Part shown: in pieces, positions 47,230-57,742 of the stretch
Position numbering within the stretch: the stretch's first letter is position 1
Layout of the letters: each line of letters opens with the position of its first letter
From: Cristatella mucedo
Lineage: Eukaryota; Bryozoa; Phylactolaemata; Cristatellidae
Direction: 5' to 3'
NCBI GenBank assembly: GCA_009760855.2
Contig: WPIO01000001.1
Coordinates: 12,219,501-12,283,500, forward strand
Length of the DNA stretch: 64,000 nt
Program-made: the position numbers and the translations under genes
Notes under the pieces: generated by a model
The model's database searches: none
What the model was told of the DNA's origin: nothing
Seen by the model: the letters and a program-made list of their open reading frames with translations, nothing else

Positions 47230-47506
47230 TAGTGGACCAGGGTATGGATGGGCAGGGTGTATTTACCCCCTTCCCGGTAGAATGGGTCGCAGCGATACGG
47301 GTCGCCCTTTTACCAACGTTCCGGCCACCACCAATGACTATATAATGCCCTACTTCTACTCGACAAGCAACCGTTGAGTGTGAGTCGAATAATCACTCTG
47401 ACTTTTCGCTTTGATTTTTATTTTTCATTGCTTTCGAGTCTTGCCCGGCTACGCGAAAACCTTGCTAGTCTTGCCCCTGGCTGAAAATCCTGGCTCTACC
47501 TCTACT
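47230..47506. mobile_element. hAT-like MITE, copy 2 (decayed)
   Basis: Shares with the copy at 37630-37889 the left part ('gatgggcagggtgtatttac', 'ccccttcc') and the right part ('tgaaaatcctggctctacc'). Terminal repeats are eroded (TAGTGGACCAGG ... CCTGGCTCTACCTCTA). Confidence 0.55.
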
Positions 47507-47628
47507 TGAACACGTTGATGGTATGCAGTTCTATCCATAGGCTTGCCTCTAGTGATTCAACCAGTGTCTGACATTCGAGTGCGATTTTTGATACCACTCT
47601 TTAGCAGGCTGTGCCGTTTCGTTATCAG

Positions 47629-47901
47629 GTAAAGCACTTCTGTCCCAAAGTGCCGATTATTCTGGTCGGAAACAAGAAGGATCAGCGATACGACGAAGTC
47701 ACTAAGCGGGAGCTAATGAAGATGAAACAGGAACCCGTGCGGCCAGAACAAGGCCGTGAGATGGCAAATCGCGTCAACGCAAAAGAGTACCTAGAGTGCT
47801 CGGCGAGAACCCACGAAGGCGTTCGCGAAGTCTTCGAGGCAGCCACTCGCGCGGCTTTGCTTAAGAGCAAGCCTCGATCTGGAAAGTGTACGCTGATCTG
47901 A
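47629..47901 (+). CDS. rhoa: Rho GTPase exon 3b (residues 103-192), alternative C-terminus
   Basis: Ninety codons and a stop, entered in phase 0 after 'cgttatcag'. It completes module b, giving 192 residues with exons 1 and 2b. It has NKKD (G4), the insert region [19 protein letters not shown], and the G5 motif ECSAR in which the usual Lys162 is Arg. The tail KSKPRSGK with CAAX box CTLI is less basic than that of module a and is also predicted to be geranylgeranylated. Roughly a third of residues differ from module a, concentrated in the insert helix, the following loop and the tail, regions that influence partner choice and membrane targeting. The frame and all core residues are intact. Confidence 0.94.
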   Translation, partial: VKHFCPKVPIILVGNKKDQRYDEVTKRELMKMKQEPVRPEQGREMANRVNAKEYLECSARTHEGVREVFEAATRAALLKSKPRSGKCTLI

Positions 47902-49540
47902 AGCCAACGCTAGACTAATATTCAAGACGGCTATATTTAAACGCTCTTCTTAGTCGCTTTCATGATCACTGTCTTTTCACTTTTCACTGTCGCTTTTTGG
48001 GCACTTTACTGGGAAAATACTTCATAGATCAGGCTCAATATGAATCTATCTCTGTTTTTTTGCGTATAGATTTCGCTGATGAAGAACGTAAAAATTAGCT
48101 TAAGATGTGCACGTTAGAAGCATTGCACAATCCTTATTTCGCAGACATAAGTAGCTCCCTACTTCAATCTGATGATTATACCTGCAAAAACACCACCTTA
48201 GTCACCCCAATGTTTGCTTTTTTTGTATACAGCTTGTGCTGCACTTTAGGAGACAGCTGCGATTTATATTCTCCTGCCTCGCCTCGTAGGCCGCTCAAAT
48301 CAGCCCCGTGAGCTGCATGCTCACCGCTCGCTTCTGTAGGTTCTGTGTTTGGAAGGCTTGGGTAGTGCTCTTGTGCAGCCGCCGCATGCTGAGTGTGCCA
48401 TTTTTGTTGTATTATAAGCCACACGATTGGTCATTCGTTGTCTTTTTAAACATGAATACAACAGCCAATTTGAGTCAAAGAGTTTGGGTTATTTTTACAT
48501 AGGAGATCCGTTCTGGCTCCAAGTCTGTAAGGGGGCTCGGGAATCCAATCCACTAATCAAGTCACGTCGAAGTGACATTGTTAGCCACGCCTCATTTGAT
48601 CCTGACCTGGGAAGTCGCTAACCCCAAGTCCTAGGGGACAAGACATTTTCACTATTCCAGCTCAGAATTAGTGTATTGTTGTTATTAATAAGGCTGTACT
48701 AAACCTTTTATAAATTTAGATGTCAGCACATGTAAGTTTAAATGTTTGCTGATCAGGCTCACGACAGGCAATGATCGCTAAAATTCAATACGAAGTTCAG
48801 TGAATATTCTAAAGGTCAAACAAATGTACATTGATAGGAGCAAAAAATAAGCTGCTTGTCACTGCTGTACCATCTTGACCTTCTAGGTTTTAGAAATTCA
48901 GTGTATTTTATGAAGGGCCCTCTGAATTATCCACTGCAAATGCCATGACTAGCCGGAATGTCGAACCCACAATTAAGTTGACTTAATCGTAAAACTGTCA
49001 AAACTTTCAAGTTGGTACCTACACATAGCTTTGGAAGATCTGATTGGAATTGAAACATTTTTCCAGTGTAATAAATACAGATACATCGGATTTGTGACTA
49101 CTGCTGCATTCTCAAAGTCATCAATTTGTATCTATTACTGCCCATATTTTTGCTGCCTTATGTCTTGTTTTTATTACCGCTTAAGGAATAACGCTCAGAA
49201 CATTCCACTGTCAGTAAGCTTGCAATTAAATGAATGTGTCAATGTTTGGCTCGAGTATAAGCTTGGCTCTCGTGGACAGCTTTCCAGGTTAGCTCTGCAG
49301 ATCACCTGCTGCTCAAAATCAGTAGCAAATCGCACTGAGGTTTTTCGGTTCGATAAAGTCTTGAAAAATAATAGACAGCAGCGACCGTCTGGTTTCGTTT
49401 GTCTGCATAGCACCTCAATCTGACAACACCTTTGCTGATGGCAAACGCAAGGCTGAGCAATAGCTTGTTGTTGGTAGAAAGTTTCAGAAGCAATCGCTTT
49501 GAAGGCCCCGGCCAGCGGGTAACTCACACACTGGACCCAG
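47902..49540. other. no gene recognised downstream of rho
   Basis: Likely 3' UTR of rho module b for the first few hundred bases, then AT-rich sequence. A plus-strand frame at 49031-49423 begins at TTG and has no recognised domain. Confidence 0.4.
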
Positions 49541-50850
49541 GTCTGACATCGCTGGCACTGCTCTGCAATGGTTCAGGTCCTATCTCAGTGGGAGACTCCA
49601 GAGTATTGACGTGAATGGACAAAGATCCTCTGAGGAGCCTCTGAAATATGAGGTACCTCCGGGCTCCGTGCTAGGTCCTGTTCTTTTCACGATTTATACT
49701 CTCCCTCTTGCTGATGTGATTGCCAAGCACAATCTAGGCTTTCACTTTTATGCGGATGACACCCGTTTGTACCTTTGCTTTGATCCCTCCCAGCCTTCGA
49801 GCACCTCAAATTCTCTAAACTCACTTGCTGCATGCATTGATGACATCCGCACATGGATGGCAGCAAATTTTCTAAAACTTAACGATGATAAAACTAACTT
49901 ACTAGTTATGGGCAAACCCAGTGTAATTTTCAGAGATTAGAAAGGCTTACGCTCAAAATTGGCTCTGCAGCATATCTCCTGTTGAATCAGCTCGAAATCT
50001 AGGTGTCATGTTCCAAAGTGACCTCTCGTTAGACGACCACATCAGCTACTCAGTCAAATCTGCCTACTTTCAGCTACATAATATTGCTAAAACTTGGGCT
50101 TGTTTAGATAAGGATACCACGTCAAAGTTGGTCCATGCATTTGTGACATCCCGTCTTGACTTCTGTAACTCAATGCTTGCTGGTCTACCGGCATGTGCAA
50201 TCAGGCGATTACAGCTGGTGCAAAACTCTATAGCTAGGCTTCTCTGTCGCGAGTGTCTCAGTTGCCACATCACACCACTTCTAGCCGACCTGCACTGGCT
50301 CCCAGTCAAGCAACGGATCAACTTCAAGGTTTTGTCGCTCACTTTTAGGTCACTTCATTCTTTGGCTCCAGCCTATCTCTCAGGTCTACTCCGCCATCAG
50401 GCCAAGCATCGTTCCATTCGCTTTTCGGAATCCAACAGTTTACCAATACCTCGTACAAACCTCAAATTTTTTGGAGACCGTGCATTTAGTCCGTATGCTC
50501 CCAAAGCTTGGAACTCACTCCCGACTTGCGTAAGAACATCCCCTGACTTGACCACATTTCAAAAGAAATTAATAACACTTAGTTAGGAAAGCATTTAGTG
50601 GATCCCTGTGATCCGTCCTTCGTGTGCTTATGCGTGCCGACACTGAGCATGCTGCCACTAACCACACTTGCATGCTGACCCTGTGAATGTCACCCCTAAC
50701 CGTGTTATTCATGTTGTTTATCAAGCATGATATTACTCACCATTCAATCGCCTTTCCCTTTGCAGCAAATGTAAAGCGAACAGAAAGAGATTGAGTTCTC
50801 TGAGGGCGCTTTATCAAGTGCATTATTATTATTATATTATTTGCCGACTC
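49541..50850 (+). mobile_element. LINE family A, copy 7
   Basis: A plus-strand copy truncated at its 5' end within RT. It contains GSVLGPVLF and FYADDTRLYL (catalytic YADD intact), then a frameshift after MGKPSV with the 'attttcagag' form shared with copies 1 and 2. The C-terminal domain runs from 50008 to about 50586, where a stop replaces the usual end. The 3' UTR and an ATT tail end at about 50840. Confidence 0.92.
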
Positions 50851-50987
50851 GCTCTTTCCCCAGGCTGCCTGCAACAAATTGAATCGACATCCGTTCAAGA
50901 AACCGACATTGCGGCAAAGGTGGGTCGGAAATCAAAAACGCCGTAGTCAACTTCGCATTTGAAACTTCGATAATAACTATTCACGTA

Positions 50988-51481
50988 TTACAACGTGACG
51001 TTAATACTACGGGCAAGATAGGCCTCTCCTACCGTCTGGAGCCAGGTCTCCCTATTCCTATCCGGTGCAATACGGAATACAAAAACTAAAGCAGGTACTA
51101 ATTGGCCAAGGTGCAATGAATGGGTTTTGAAATGAGCCCTTCTGCAGTTTTCAAAATACGTAGCAATGCAAAAGCATGGATGGCTGTTATTGTTACGAAT
51201 GCACTGTAGCATCTTCTGAACTACAGCCATTCCACCACAAACAAAGCCTTCATAAGCAGGTGTAGCATAGCGTAGCTCGTAGCGCAGTCCTTGGAGACAC
51301 TTGACAAGTGCCGGTACAGATGTCGCCTCGAAGCTCGCCCGACGAGTTGTAGTTGCTGCACCAGATATGATGGTATCGACGGCAGGAGCGGAGCAGGGCA
51401 GCGATCGAGAGCTCCGCATAGCTCAGGCATTGTAACCAGATAACCCCTAAGAATATCAGACCACTGTTTTAGTGATCGCAC
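50988..51481 (-). pseudogene. unidentified minus-strand coding sequence, possibly frameshifted
   Basis: Two overlapping minus-strand frames look genuinely protein-like. One from 51481 contains LKQWSDILRGYLVTMPELCG. The other, to 50988, contains KCLQGLRYELRYATPAYEGF, VCGGMAVVQKMLQCI and CFCIATYFENCRRAHF. They could be one coding region with a frameshift, or one true exon and one shadow. Possible splice sites are an acceptor 'tacctgctttag' near 51090 and a donor 'CAGACG|gtagga' near 51030. The Cys/Leu-rich composition would suit a helical-repeat protein, but I do not recognise a family. Confidence 0.35.
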
Positions 51482-51989
51482 AAGTGGCGAGTTTCATTAA
51501 TGCGACGACCGCCCAACTCCCGTGACTTCTTGCACGTCCCATAAAACAGTGGCAGACCTTCAGCAGCTTATGCAGCAGCTCAAGTCTTCCTGGACTGCAT
51601 CGTCATCTTGCAGTCAAGCTTGAGGAACTGCTGGACCGTGGGTCTTCCTTCAGGGTCCCGCACTATACGGGCCTTATCACTGTCAAACTCTTCGTTGTTA
51701 AGTAGACGTGAATCAAGATGAGTGCTGCGTTCTTACACGGCACTCCGGTTGGGACGGCACCCAGTTTGATGCTCCAGCGATGCCGACACTAGGCTACCAG
51801 GTTGGTGCAATTCGCCCTAAAGCGTATTCGAGGCTATAAATATGGCTCCTAAAGCCACTGATTGTTTTCCAAAGTAGAGCTACTGTAAAATTCTAAGCTT
51901 GTATTTACCTGGTGAATAAGGATAAACAAATTTCACCGAATGGATAGAAACAATTAACTGCATTTATAAATTTATAATACAGTAGATCC
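51482..51989. other. no gene recognised
   Basis: No domain or repeat recognised between the minus-strand ORF and LINE family B. Confidence 0.4.
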
Positions 51990-52007
51990 GCCGTAGCCCA
52001 GCACGTT

Positions 52008-53017
52008 GTGAAACGTCGTCTGACGGCCGTTACCACAGTCCAATTCAAATTCGAAGAGCCCGCGTCCGACGGGCCGTACGCAAACGGTAGAGAATACAAG
52101 CCACTTCATCGCCGTCGCCCAGTTGTTGGACAGCCTCTTAAATTCCGCCTACTAAATGTCCGCTCGCTAAAAACCAAGGGGTTACTTATCCGCGATCAGG
52201 TGGTCCAGGAGAAGCTAGATGCATTTCTGCTTACCGAAACCTGGATGACGCCTTGTTCCAGTAGCTGTATTTCTGAGACCACTCCACCCGGGTTCTCATT
52301 CTATCAGTCCATGCATTCTGACAAGGTTGGTGGCAGGCTTGCAATTGTTGTTCGTGAATCGTTTGGCTATAAAATGTGCAGTTTCTCGCAAGGGTCGTCG
52401 TACGAATCGGTTGCTATCAGGTCTTCATCAAAGACACTGTTGTGATATACCGGCCTCCTTCTGGCTGTCTAAACTTGTTTATAGAGGAGTTTTCAGAGTT
52501 CCTTGCTAAAATATTTGTGTGCAACAGGCCGATACTGATTGTAGGAGACTTCAATATTCACGTTGACAACCCTAGCAACAGACAGGTCCGCTCATTTCTT
52601 GACTGTCTGGAGAGTTTTGGTTTGGCCCAACACGTTAATCATAGCACCCACGTCGGTGGCCACATTCTAGATCTCGTGATCACTAAGGATGTCCTCCCCA
52701 CTGACCTTGAGGTGTGCCCACTGACCCTCTCAGATCATTGTTCGGTCTCGTTTACTGTTCCTGCTCCCTCGTACGTACAGGGCAATGTCGAATTTGCCAA
52801 ACGACATCACTTACAAAGCATTGACACGGACACGTTTTTGAAATCTGTTTGTGATGCAGGTCTTCTTGATCTGCATTCAGACTCGACCGGCAGCCTCAAT
52901 ACCCTCACTGATGCGATGAACATGACACTCAGGAGTGCTCTTGACAAGCATGCTCCCGTTCGCTCTATCCGTGTTCAAAGTCGTGGAGATTCCTTTCAGT
53001 TTACAAAAACTCCTTAA
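52008..53017 (+). pseudogene. endonuclease domain of LINE family B, frameshifted
   Basis: The domain opens with LLNVRSLKTK (metal-binding Asn region) and LLTETWM (catalytic Glu), then shifts frame at about 52430. It continues through VIYRPPSGC, ILIVGDFNIHVDN (GDFN motif) and LTLSDHCSVSF (SDH motif), the conserved apurinic/apyrimidinic endonuclease residues that nick target DNA. A stop after FTKTP at about 53017, with continuation in another frame from about 52990, marks the second break. No zinc-finger ORF1 was recognised upstream. Confidence 0.85.
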
Positions 53018-54870
53018 GATGCGCCGGGTTAAGCGCAGGCGTTTCAAGAAATCGGGGTCTGAGGCAGACCTAGTCAATTTTAAAGACGTCCTTCGAGTTT
53101 ACACCCGAAAGCTTAAAAAAAGCAGGGCTTCTTTTTTCCTTAGAAAGCTGAATTCCTGCCAATCGGACACTAAACAGATTTATAAGACAGTAAACCATTT
53201 ACTGGCCATTGCTATGAGGTCTGACTCCCCAGATATTAAGGGCTCAGCCGAAAAGTTTTCAGCCTTCTTTACTGAAAAAATTGTGCACATTCGTGCCTCC
53301 ATTAAGCCCCCTCCGACCAAAGCAATCGCCGTTCCTCAACCTGTGACCTTCCTTAAAAGGTTCTCCGATGTTTCTGCATGCGATGTGGCTGCCTTAATAA
53401 GGTCTAGCAAAAAGAGCTCATCTCCCGAAGACCCTATACCTTCATCTCTGTGGTCTTCACTAGCAGACCAACTTAGCCCTGCCATAACCAAGATTTTTAA
53501 TGCTTCTTTGGGAAGAGGGGTCGTCCCCAAGTCCTTCAAATCGGCAATCGTTAGACCCATTCTTAGAAAGCCTGGATTAGACACAGAGGTCGTAGCAAAC
53601 TATCACCCAGTTTCCCTTCTTCCGTTCTTATAAAAGATTTTTGAAAAAAATTGTTGCTAAACAGCTGGTTGAACATATTGAAAAGAATGGAATGTCAGAA
53701 ACATTTCAACCAGGGTTCAAGATGCAGCACTCTACTAAAACTGCTCTCCTCCGTGTTAACAATAATATCCTGTGTGGCAACGATGACGGGAATTTCACTG
53801 CCCTAACTCTGCTAGATCTGTCTGCTGCCTTCGACGCCATTGATCACGAAGTTCTGCTTGAACGATTGAGAACAACGATCGGTCTGGCTGACGAAGCACT
53901 GGTGTGGTTTAAATCATACTTGTCTGATCGTGTTCAATCCGTGTCGTGTGGGGGTCAGGTCTCAGACACGAGAAGGGTCACCTGTGGAGTCCCTCAAGGG
54001 TCTGTACTTGGTCCCTTGCTGTTCTTCATTTATACGCAACCTCTGGGAAAAGTGATTAAGGCCCATGGAATAGGACATCACTTCTATGCTGACGATACTC
54101 CGTTATATTTGTCATTCAAACCGTCGGAATCTGCTCCAGCTAATGAGTAACTGAATGCTTGCCTTGCCGATATTCGATCCTGGATGTCGGAAAACTTCCT
54201 GAAAATAAATTATGATAAAACCGAACTGCTGCTCATAGGACACCCTAAGCGTGTGGCTGGATTAAAAGGCTTTGCTGTTCTAATAGGTGATGCTATTGTG
54301 CGACCATCACCACGTGCTCGAAATTTAGGTGTCGTATTCGACAGCTGCCTCAATTTCAAAAGCTTCATTCAGAAGACTGCTTCTACAGCTAGCCATAACA
54401 TCCGATCCCTATTCAAGATTAGGAGCTGTCTCCCACAGTGGCTTGTAAAAAATTTAACTAGCTCTTTAGTTGTGTCTCGGTTTGATTATTGTAATTCCCT
54501 TTTGGCTGGGCTGCCAAAGAAAGCTATTGTGCCACTGCAGCGGACTATGAATATGGCTGCAAGGCTAGTCTTCAAGTCCCAGCGGTTTGAGCACGCGTCT
54601 CCTTTGCTTAAAGAGGTAGGATGGTTGCCGGTTGAGCAAAGGATACAGAGCAAAGTTCTTACGCTGACAGCTACAAGGCCCGCCACGGCTTGGCTCCTTC
54701 GTACCTAGCTGAACTGCTGCATCAGTTTCAGCCTGTTCGTGCCCTCAGGTCCTGTGTGGACAATACATTAGCTGTCCCATTCCTCTGCTTAAAGACAGGT
54801 GGCGACAGAAGCTTTAGCTCTGCAGGTCCTAGACTGTGGAACTCGCTTCCACAATTCTTACGCAACGACA
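52990..54870 (+). pseudogene. reverse transcriptase and C-terminus of LINE family B, broken
   Basis: The linker and finger region is open to about 53630 (ending NYHPVSLLPFL then a stop). The palm follows with TLLDLSAAFDAIDHEVL (motif A), CGVPQGSVLGPLLF (motif B) and HHFYADDTPLYL (YADD at about 54085-54096). A stop at 54150 separates this from the LNACLADIRSWMSENFL segment, which continues to about 54700 with RARNLGVVFD, SRFDYCNSLLAGLP and GWLPVEQRIQSKVL. A last shift leads to APSYLAELL and RLWNSLPQFL. The protein is inactive as encoded. Confidence 0.88.
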
Positions 54871-55076
54871 ACTACTCTCCTGCTGCCGACTATGGCACAT
54901 CCTTTTCAGCGGTACTGAGCTGCTACTTCTATGCTACTCACTACCTCAACTGCTCTCCTGACTCTGCTATGCTTCCCACTTTCTCTTTGTTGCATGAGAC
55001 GAAGTCTGTTGGCTACCGAATGCGTACCGAAGGCCGCTTAGGCTGTGAGTTCACTATAAAAAACTCTCCTGCGTGA
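54850..55076 (+). other. unusual 70-codon 3' extension of the family B pol frame
   Basis: After RLWNSLPQFLRN the frame does not follow the usual 'LKTHLF' ending but continues through SPAADYGTSFSAVLSCYF, YATHYLNCSPDSAML and SVGYRMRTEGRLGCEF to a stop after KNSPA. The same open frame with the same stop is present in both truncated copies (11.1 and 55.6 kb). Function unknown. Confidence 0.6.
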
Positions 55077-55413
55077 CACCCACAAGGTCTTTATGACTTT
55101 ATGGAGTTACAGACGGAGATACATAACATGACATAATCTCAATAAACTTGGACCCTGAACATGCCACTGGGGCCAAAAATGCAGCAAAAAGTCATGTTTT
55201 AAGATATTCGAGGAACTCGAATGAAAGTAACGAGTCTGCTAGGCGACACATGACATGGAGTAGACTCGGTCGAATTTCAGATCCTAGCAAGTGATTGATA
55301 AAACCCATGCATTATTGAGCGATAAGCCCATCCTGCTTTCTGATCTGAAAGTGCTGACCGTACTCAGGGAAACTACAGAAAACTAGTAGCCTTTCTTCTA
55401 GCTTTAGGTGAGC

Positions 55414-55723
55414 ATGTAATGTAATGTAATGCAATGTTTATTGAGATTATTATGTTATGAATCTCCGTCTGTAACTCCACAAAGTCATAAAGACCATGTG
55501 GGTGTTACGCAGGAGAGTTTTGTATAGCGCATTCACAGCCTAAGCGGCTTTCGGTACGCATTCGGTAGCCAACAGACTTCGTCTCACGCAACAAAGAGAA
55601 AGCGGGAAGCATAGCAGAATCAGGAGAGCAGTTGAGGTAGTGAGTAGCATAGAAGTAGCAGTTCAGGACCGCCGAAAAGGATGTGCCATAGTCGGCAGTA
55701 GGAGAGTAGTTATCGTTGCGTAA
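55414..55723 (-). mobile_element. LINE family B 3'-end fragment, copy 3, inverted
   Basis: Minus-strand copy starting with a (ATTAC)n-type tail ('gtaatgtaatgtaatgcaat' on the plus strand) followed by the complement of the family B 3' end up to 'cttacgcaacgataactac'. It forms an inverted repeat of about 280 bp with 54862-55147, with a spacer of similar length. Confidence 0.88.
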
Positions 55724-55785
55724 GCATGAGACTGGCTGATGATGTAACACACACGGCATCCATATTCGGCCAGCATAAGAAACGC

Positions 55786-55847
55786 AGCAGCAGCAACAGC
55801 AGCAACAGCAGCAACAGCAGCAACAGCAGCAACAGCAGCAACAGCAG
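55786..55847. repeat. (CAGCAGCAA)n minisatellite
   Basis: About seven units of a 9-bp repeat. No coding frame that uses it as a glutamine tract is supported. Confidence 0.9.
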
Positions 55848-56142
55848 AAAAAGATTATGAGAATTCGTCACAGTCCGCTATCGCACAGGCATTTAGTTTG
55901 CGGGCGCCTGCAGCAGGGCCCGAACCAGCAGCTTGCTTCAACAACCGGCTGAAGCGAGCTGCTACAAGGAGCAGCGAAACTGACACGCCGATAGGGCCAC
56001 TGAAGCGACTCGCAGCGGGAGCGGCCAATTGTGGTCACAAGGCGCGAGGTCGAATGCAGAGCCCTGGCTGCGTGGCAAACGCCTCTTCGCTCGTGCTCCG
56101 CCGCCTGGTCGGAATCGCTCGGCAGCCATCGCCAGCCCTTGC

Positions 56143-56330
56143 TTAGTACACGTCTTGATCCTCTGCAAGCTTTTCATCTTGGTAGCGGTCGCCGAGCTTC
56201 TTCCACCACGGCTGTCTCAGAAGGCGCATCTCCTCGGTGTGGTCGAGGCGCGCTTTCGCGGCCACGGGGACGCAGCGAGTAACGAAGAGCTCCGCATCCG
56301 TCTTCGAAATTTCACCAAGCTTAGGAGCGC
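56143..56330 (-). CDS. IQCB1: IQCB1 (nephrocystin-5) last coding exon
   Basis: A 188-nt minus-strand exon with a clear acceptor ('ttgcctttcttcag') that adds two bases to the G left at 56553. It encodes APKLGEISKTDAELF, then VPVAAKARLDHTEEM and LLRQPWWKKLGDRYQDEKL, ending VY and TAA (56145-56143). The VAAKA and PWWKKLG words are the conserved C-terminal signature I know from animal IQCB1 proteins. This settles the family assignment and shows the gene terminates here. Confidence 0.9.
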
Positions 56331-56552
56331 CTGAAGAAAGGCAACGGATTCACGCGATTCAACCAGTAGCCTTCGCCTACAGGTGCACGTCGGCGTCTCG
56401 GCAGCCCGCTGTGGAGATGCAGCGATACGAAATACAGACTTTCCAGATGCGGTGGGTTCGCGGTCCGTCCGATTGCAGGCAGGTACTCTCTGAGCTGGAG
56501 CCAGCCGCCGAGCGAGCGAGCGAGCGCTAGCGAGAAGCTCACAGTCACGAAC

Positions 56553-56709
56553 CTAGGAGCAGTTCAGCGTCTGTCTCCAGCTCGGCGAGGAGGGCCTCTC
56601 GGTGCTGCTGCTGGCGATGAAAGGTGCTAGCCCGCGAGCACCATCGTCCAAGTGCGTCCTGAGCTTGCCCGTGCAGCTCTTCCTGCTCGGGGCGGCTTCG
56701 CGACCTGGG
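56553..56709 (-). CDS. IQCB1: IQCB1 penultimate exon
   Basis: 157 nt, entered in phase 0 after 'gcgaattacag' and left in phase 1 at 'CTCCTAG|gttcgt'. It encodes PRSRSRPEQEELHGQAQ, ALGRWCSRASTFHRQQQHRE and ALLAELETDAELLLG, equivalent to the helical segment after the second IQ region of nephrocystin-5 that ends in a conserved 'hREALIAQI' type motif. Reading through the donor would give a stop two codons later. Confidence 0.9.
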
Positions 56710-57213
56710 CTGTAATTCGCAAGGAGCTTTTTGGATTAGGGCCGAGCTAGAAGGAAGAATCGCCGTTTCTTTTTCTTATCGCACACAATCTCAGGCTTCT
56801 CAAGAGACACACGGCGCTTCAACTACGGCCGCTACCTGTGCTACAACGGTCACCTTATCACCTGAGGTCTCCTCGATTTTCAGTATTAGCTTCAAAGCCT
56901 TTTGCCGTCGCGAGCGAACTCAGTTTCTAGCCTCGTAACACTCTCAGCTTTACTCTCAGCAAACTTCCGGTTAGCCGCGTCATTAGCGGTGGATATTTCT
57001 AACTTCCGCTTCCGACGCTGACATACCTCTGCCTACAGAGTATCCGTGCTCTCAAGACTAGTACGTTCACATGCTGCTGTATGGTGCTCGGCGCCAGTAA
57101 GATCGGCGCCGAGCATGAGATCCACAGCCCGAGCGTATTTTTATAATTCGCTTAATGAAAGAACAATGTTCTTTCTCAATTTGCCTAATTCTGTCTAAGC
57201 ACGATTTACACAA

Positions 57214-57300
57214 TAATAAAAATAATGATAATAATGCACTTGATAAAGCGCCCTCAGAGAACTCAATATCTGTCTATTCGCTTTACACAAATTTCAACGG
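57214..57300 (-). mobile_element. LINE family A 3' tail
   Basis: 'ataataatgcacttgataaa', 'gcgccctcagagaactcaat' and 'ttcgctttacacaa' on the plus strand are the complement of the family tail. It lies inside an IQCB1 intron. Confidence 0.7.
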
Positions 57301-57607
57301 GAGATTTTCCTATTTTATTGCTGGTTATACTCATTCGTAATTTTAAACTTTGCACTGTATTTCCAACACCCCCCCCCCGATTTCTTCAATGTTACTAGTC
57401 ACAGAGACCGTGCTACACTATTTGAGACTTGTTGGGTGAAAAAGTGGACTGCTGCTTTTCGCAAGTAAAAGGGCATCGTGTATTGTTAGGGGCAATTAAA
57501 AAGAGCTTGAAGTATTACAGCAGCACAAGGACACGTCAGCAGAGCCCCCCAGAGCCTCGGCAGGTGGCCGCCATCATCGCCGGCATCATCATCATCGTAT
57601 TACTTAC

Positions 57608-57742
57608 CGGGTAGGTTTCTCGGCGCTCCACGATCAGCTTCTGCAGCTGCACTCGCTTCTCGTCCGTCAGACCTTTGATGGTTCTCCACATCGGTAGCTC
57701 CTTTGCTTGCTTTGCCTTTCTCTTGCTCAAAACTCTCCGAAA
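57608..57742 (-). CDS. IQCB1: IQCB1 exon
   Basis: 135 nt (45 codons), phase 0 at both ends. The acceptor is 'ttgctctcacttag' and the donor 'CTACCCG|gtaagt', a near-perfect consensus. It encodes FRRVLSKRKAKQAKELPMW and RTIKGLTDEKRVQLQKLI, finishing the second IQ block and starting the conserved 'GLT-ekR-eLqk' helix. Confidence 0.92.

Larger units (their letters stand above)
43278..47628 (+). other. intron inside rho module b (4.35 kb)
   Basis: Starts 'gtgtgt' and ends 'cgttatcag'. It contains (AC)n at 43679-43700, a decayed LINE tail (about 44470-44512) and faint minus-strand LINE sequence to about 45110. It also has (CT)n at 45557-45643, an hAT-like MITE at 47.23-47.51 kb and otherwise unremarkable sequence. 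No further exon was recognised. Confidence 0.75.
51990..55147 (+). mobile_element. LINE family B (CR1/L2 clade), nearly complete
   Basis: A plus-strand element of about 3.1 kb with an apurinic-like endonuclease, reverse transcriptase and C-terminal domain in the usual order, then a 3' end finishing 'acagacggagatacataaca' and 'aatctcaataaac'. It is distinct from family A: RT identity is modest and the tail is not ATT. The ORF is broken at several points. A 5'-truncated copy of its 3' end lies inverted at 55414-55723 and another at 11024-11285. Confidence 0.9.
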
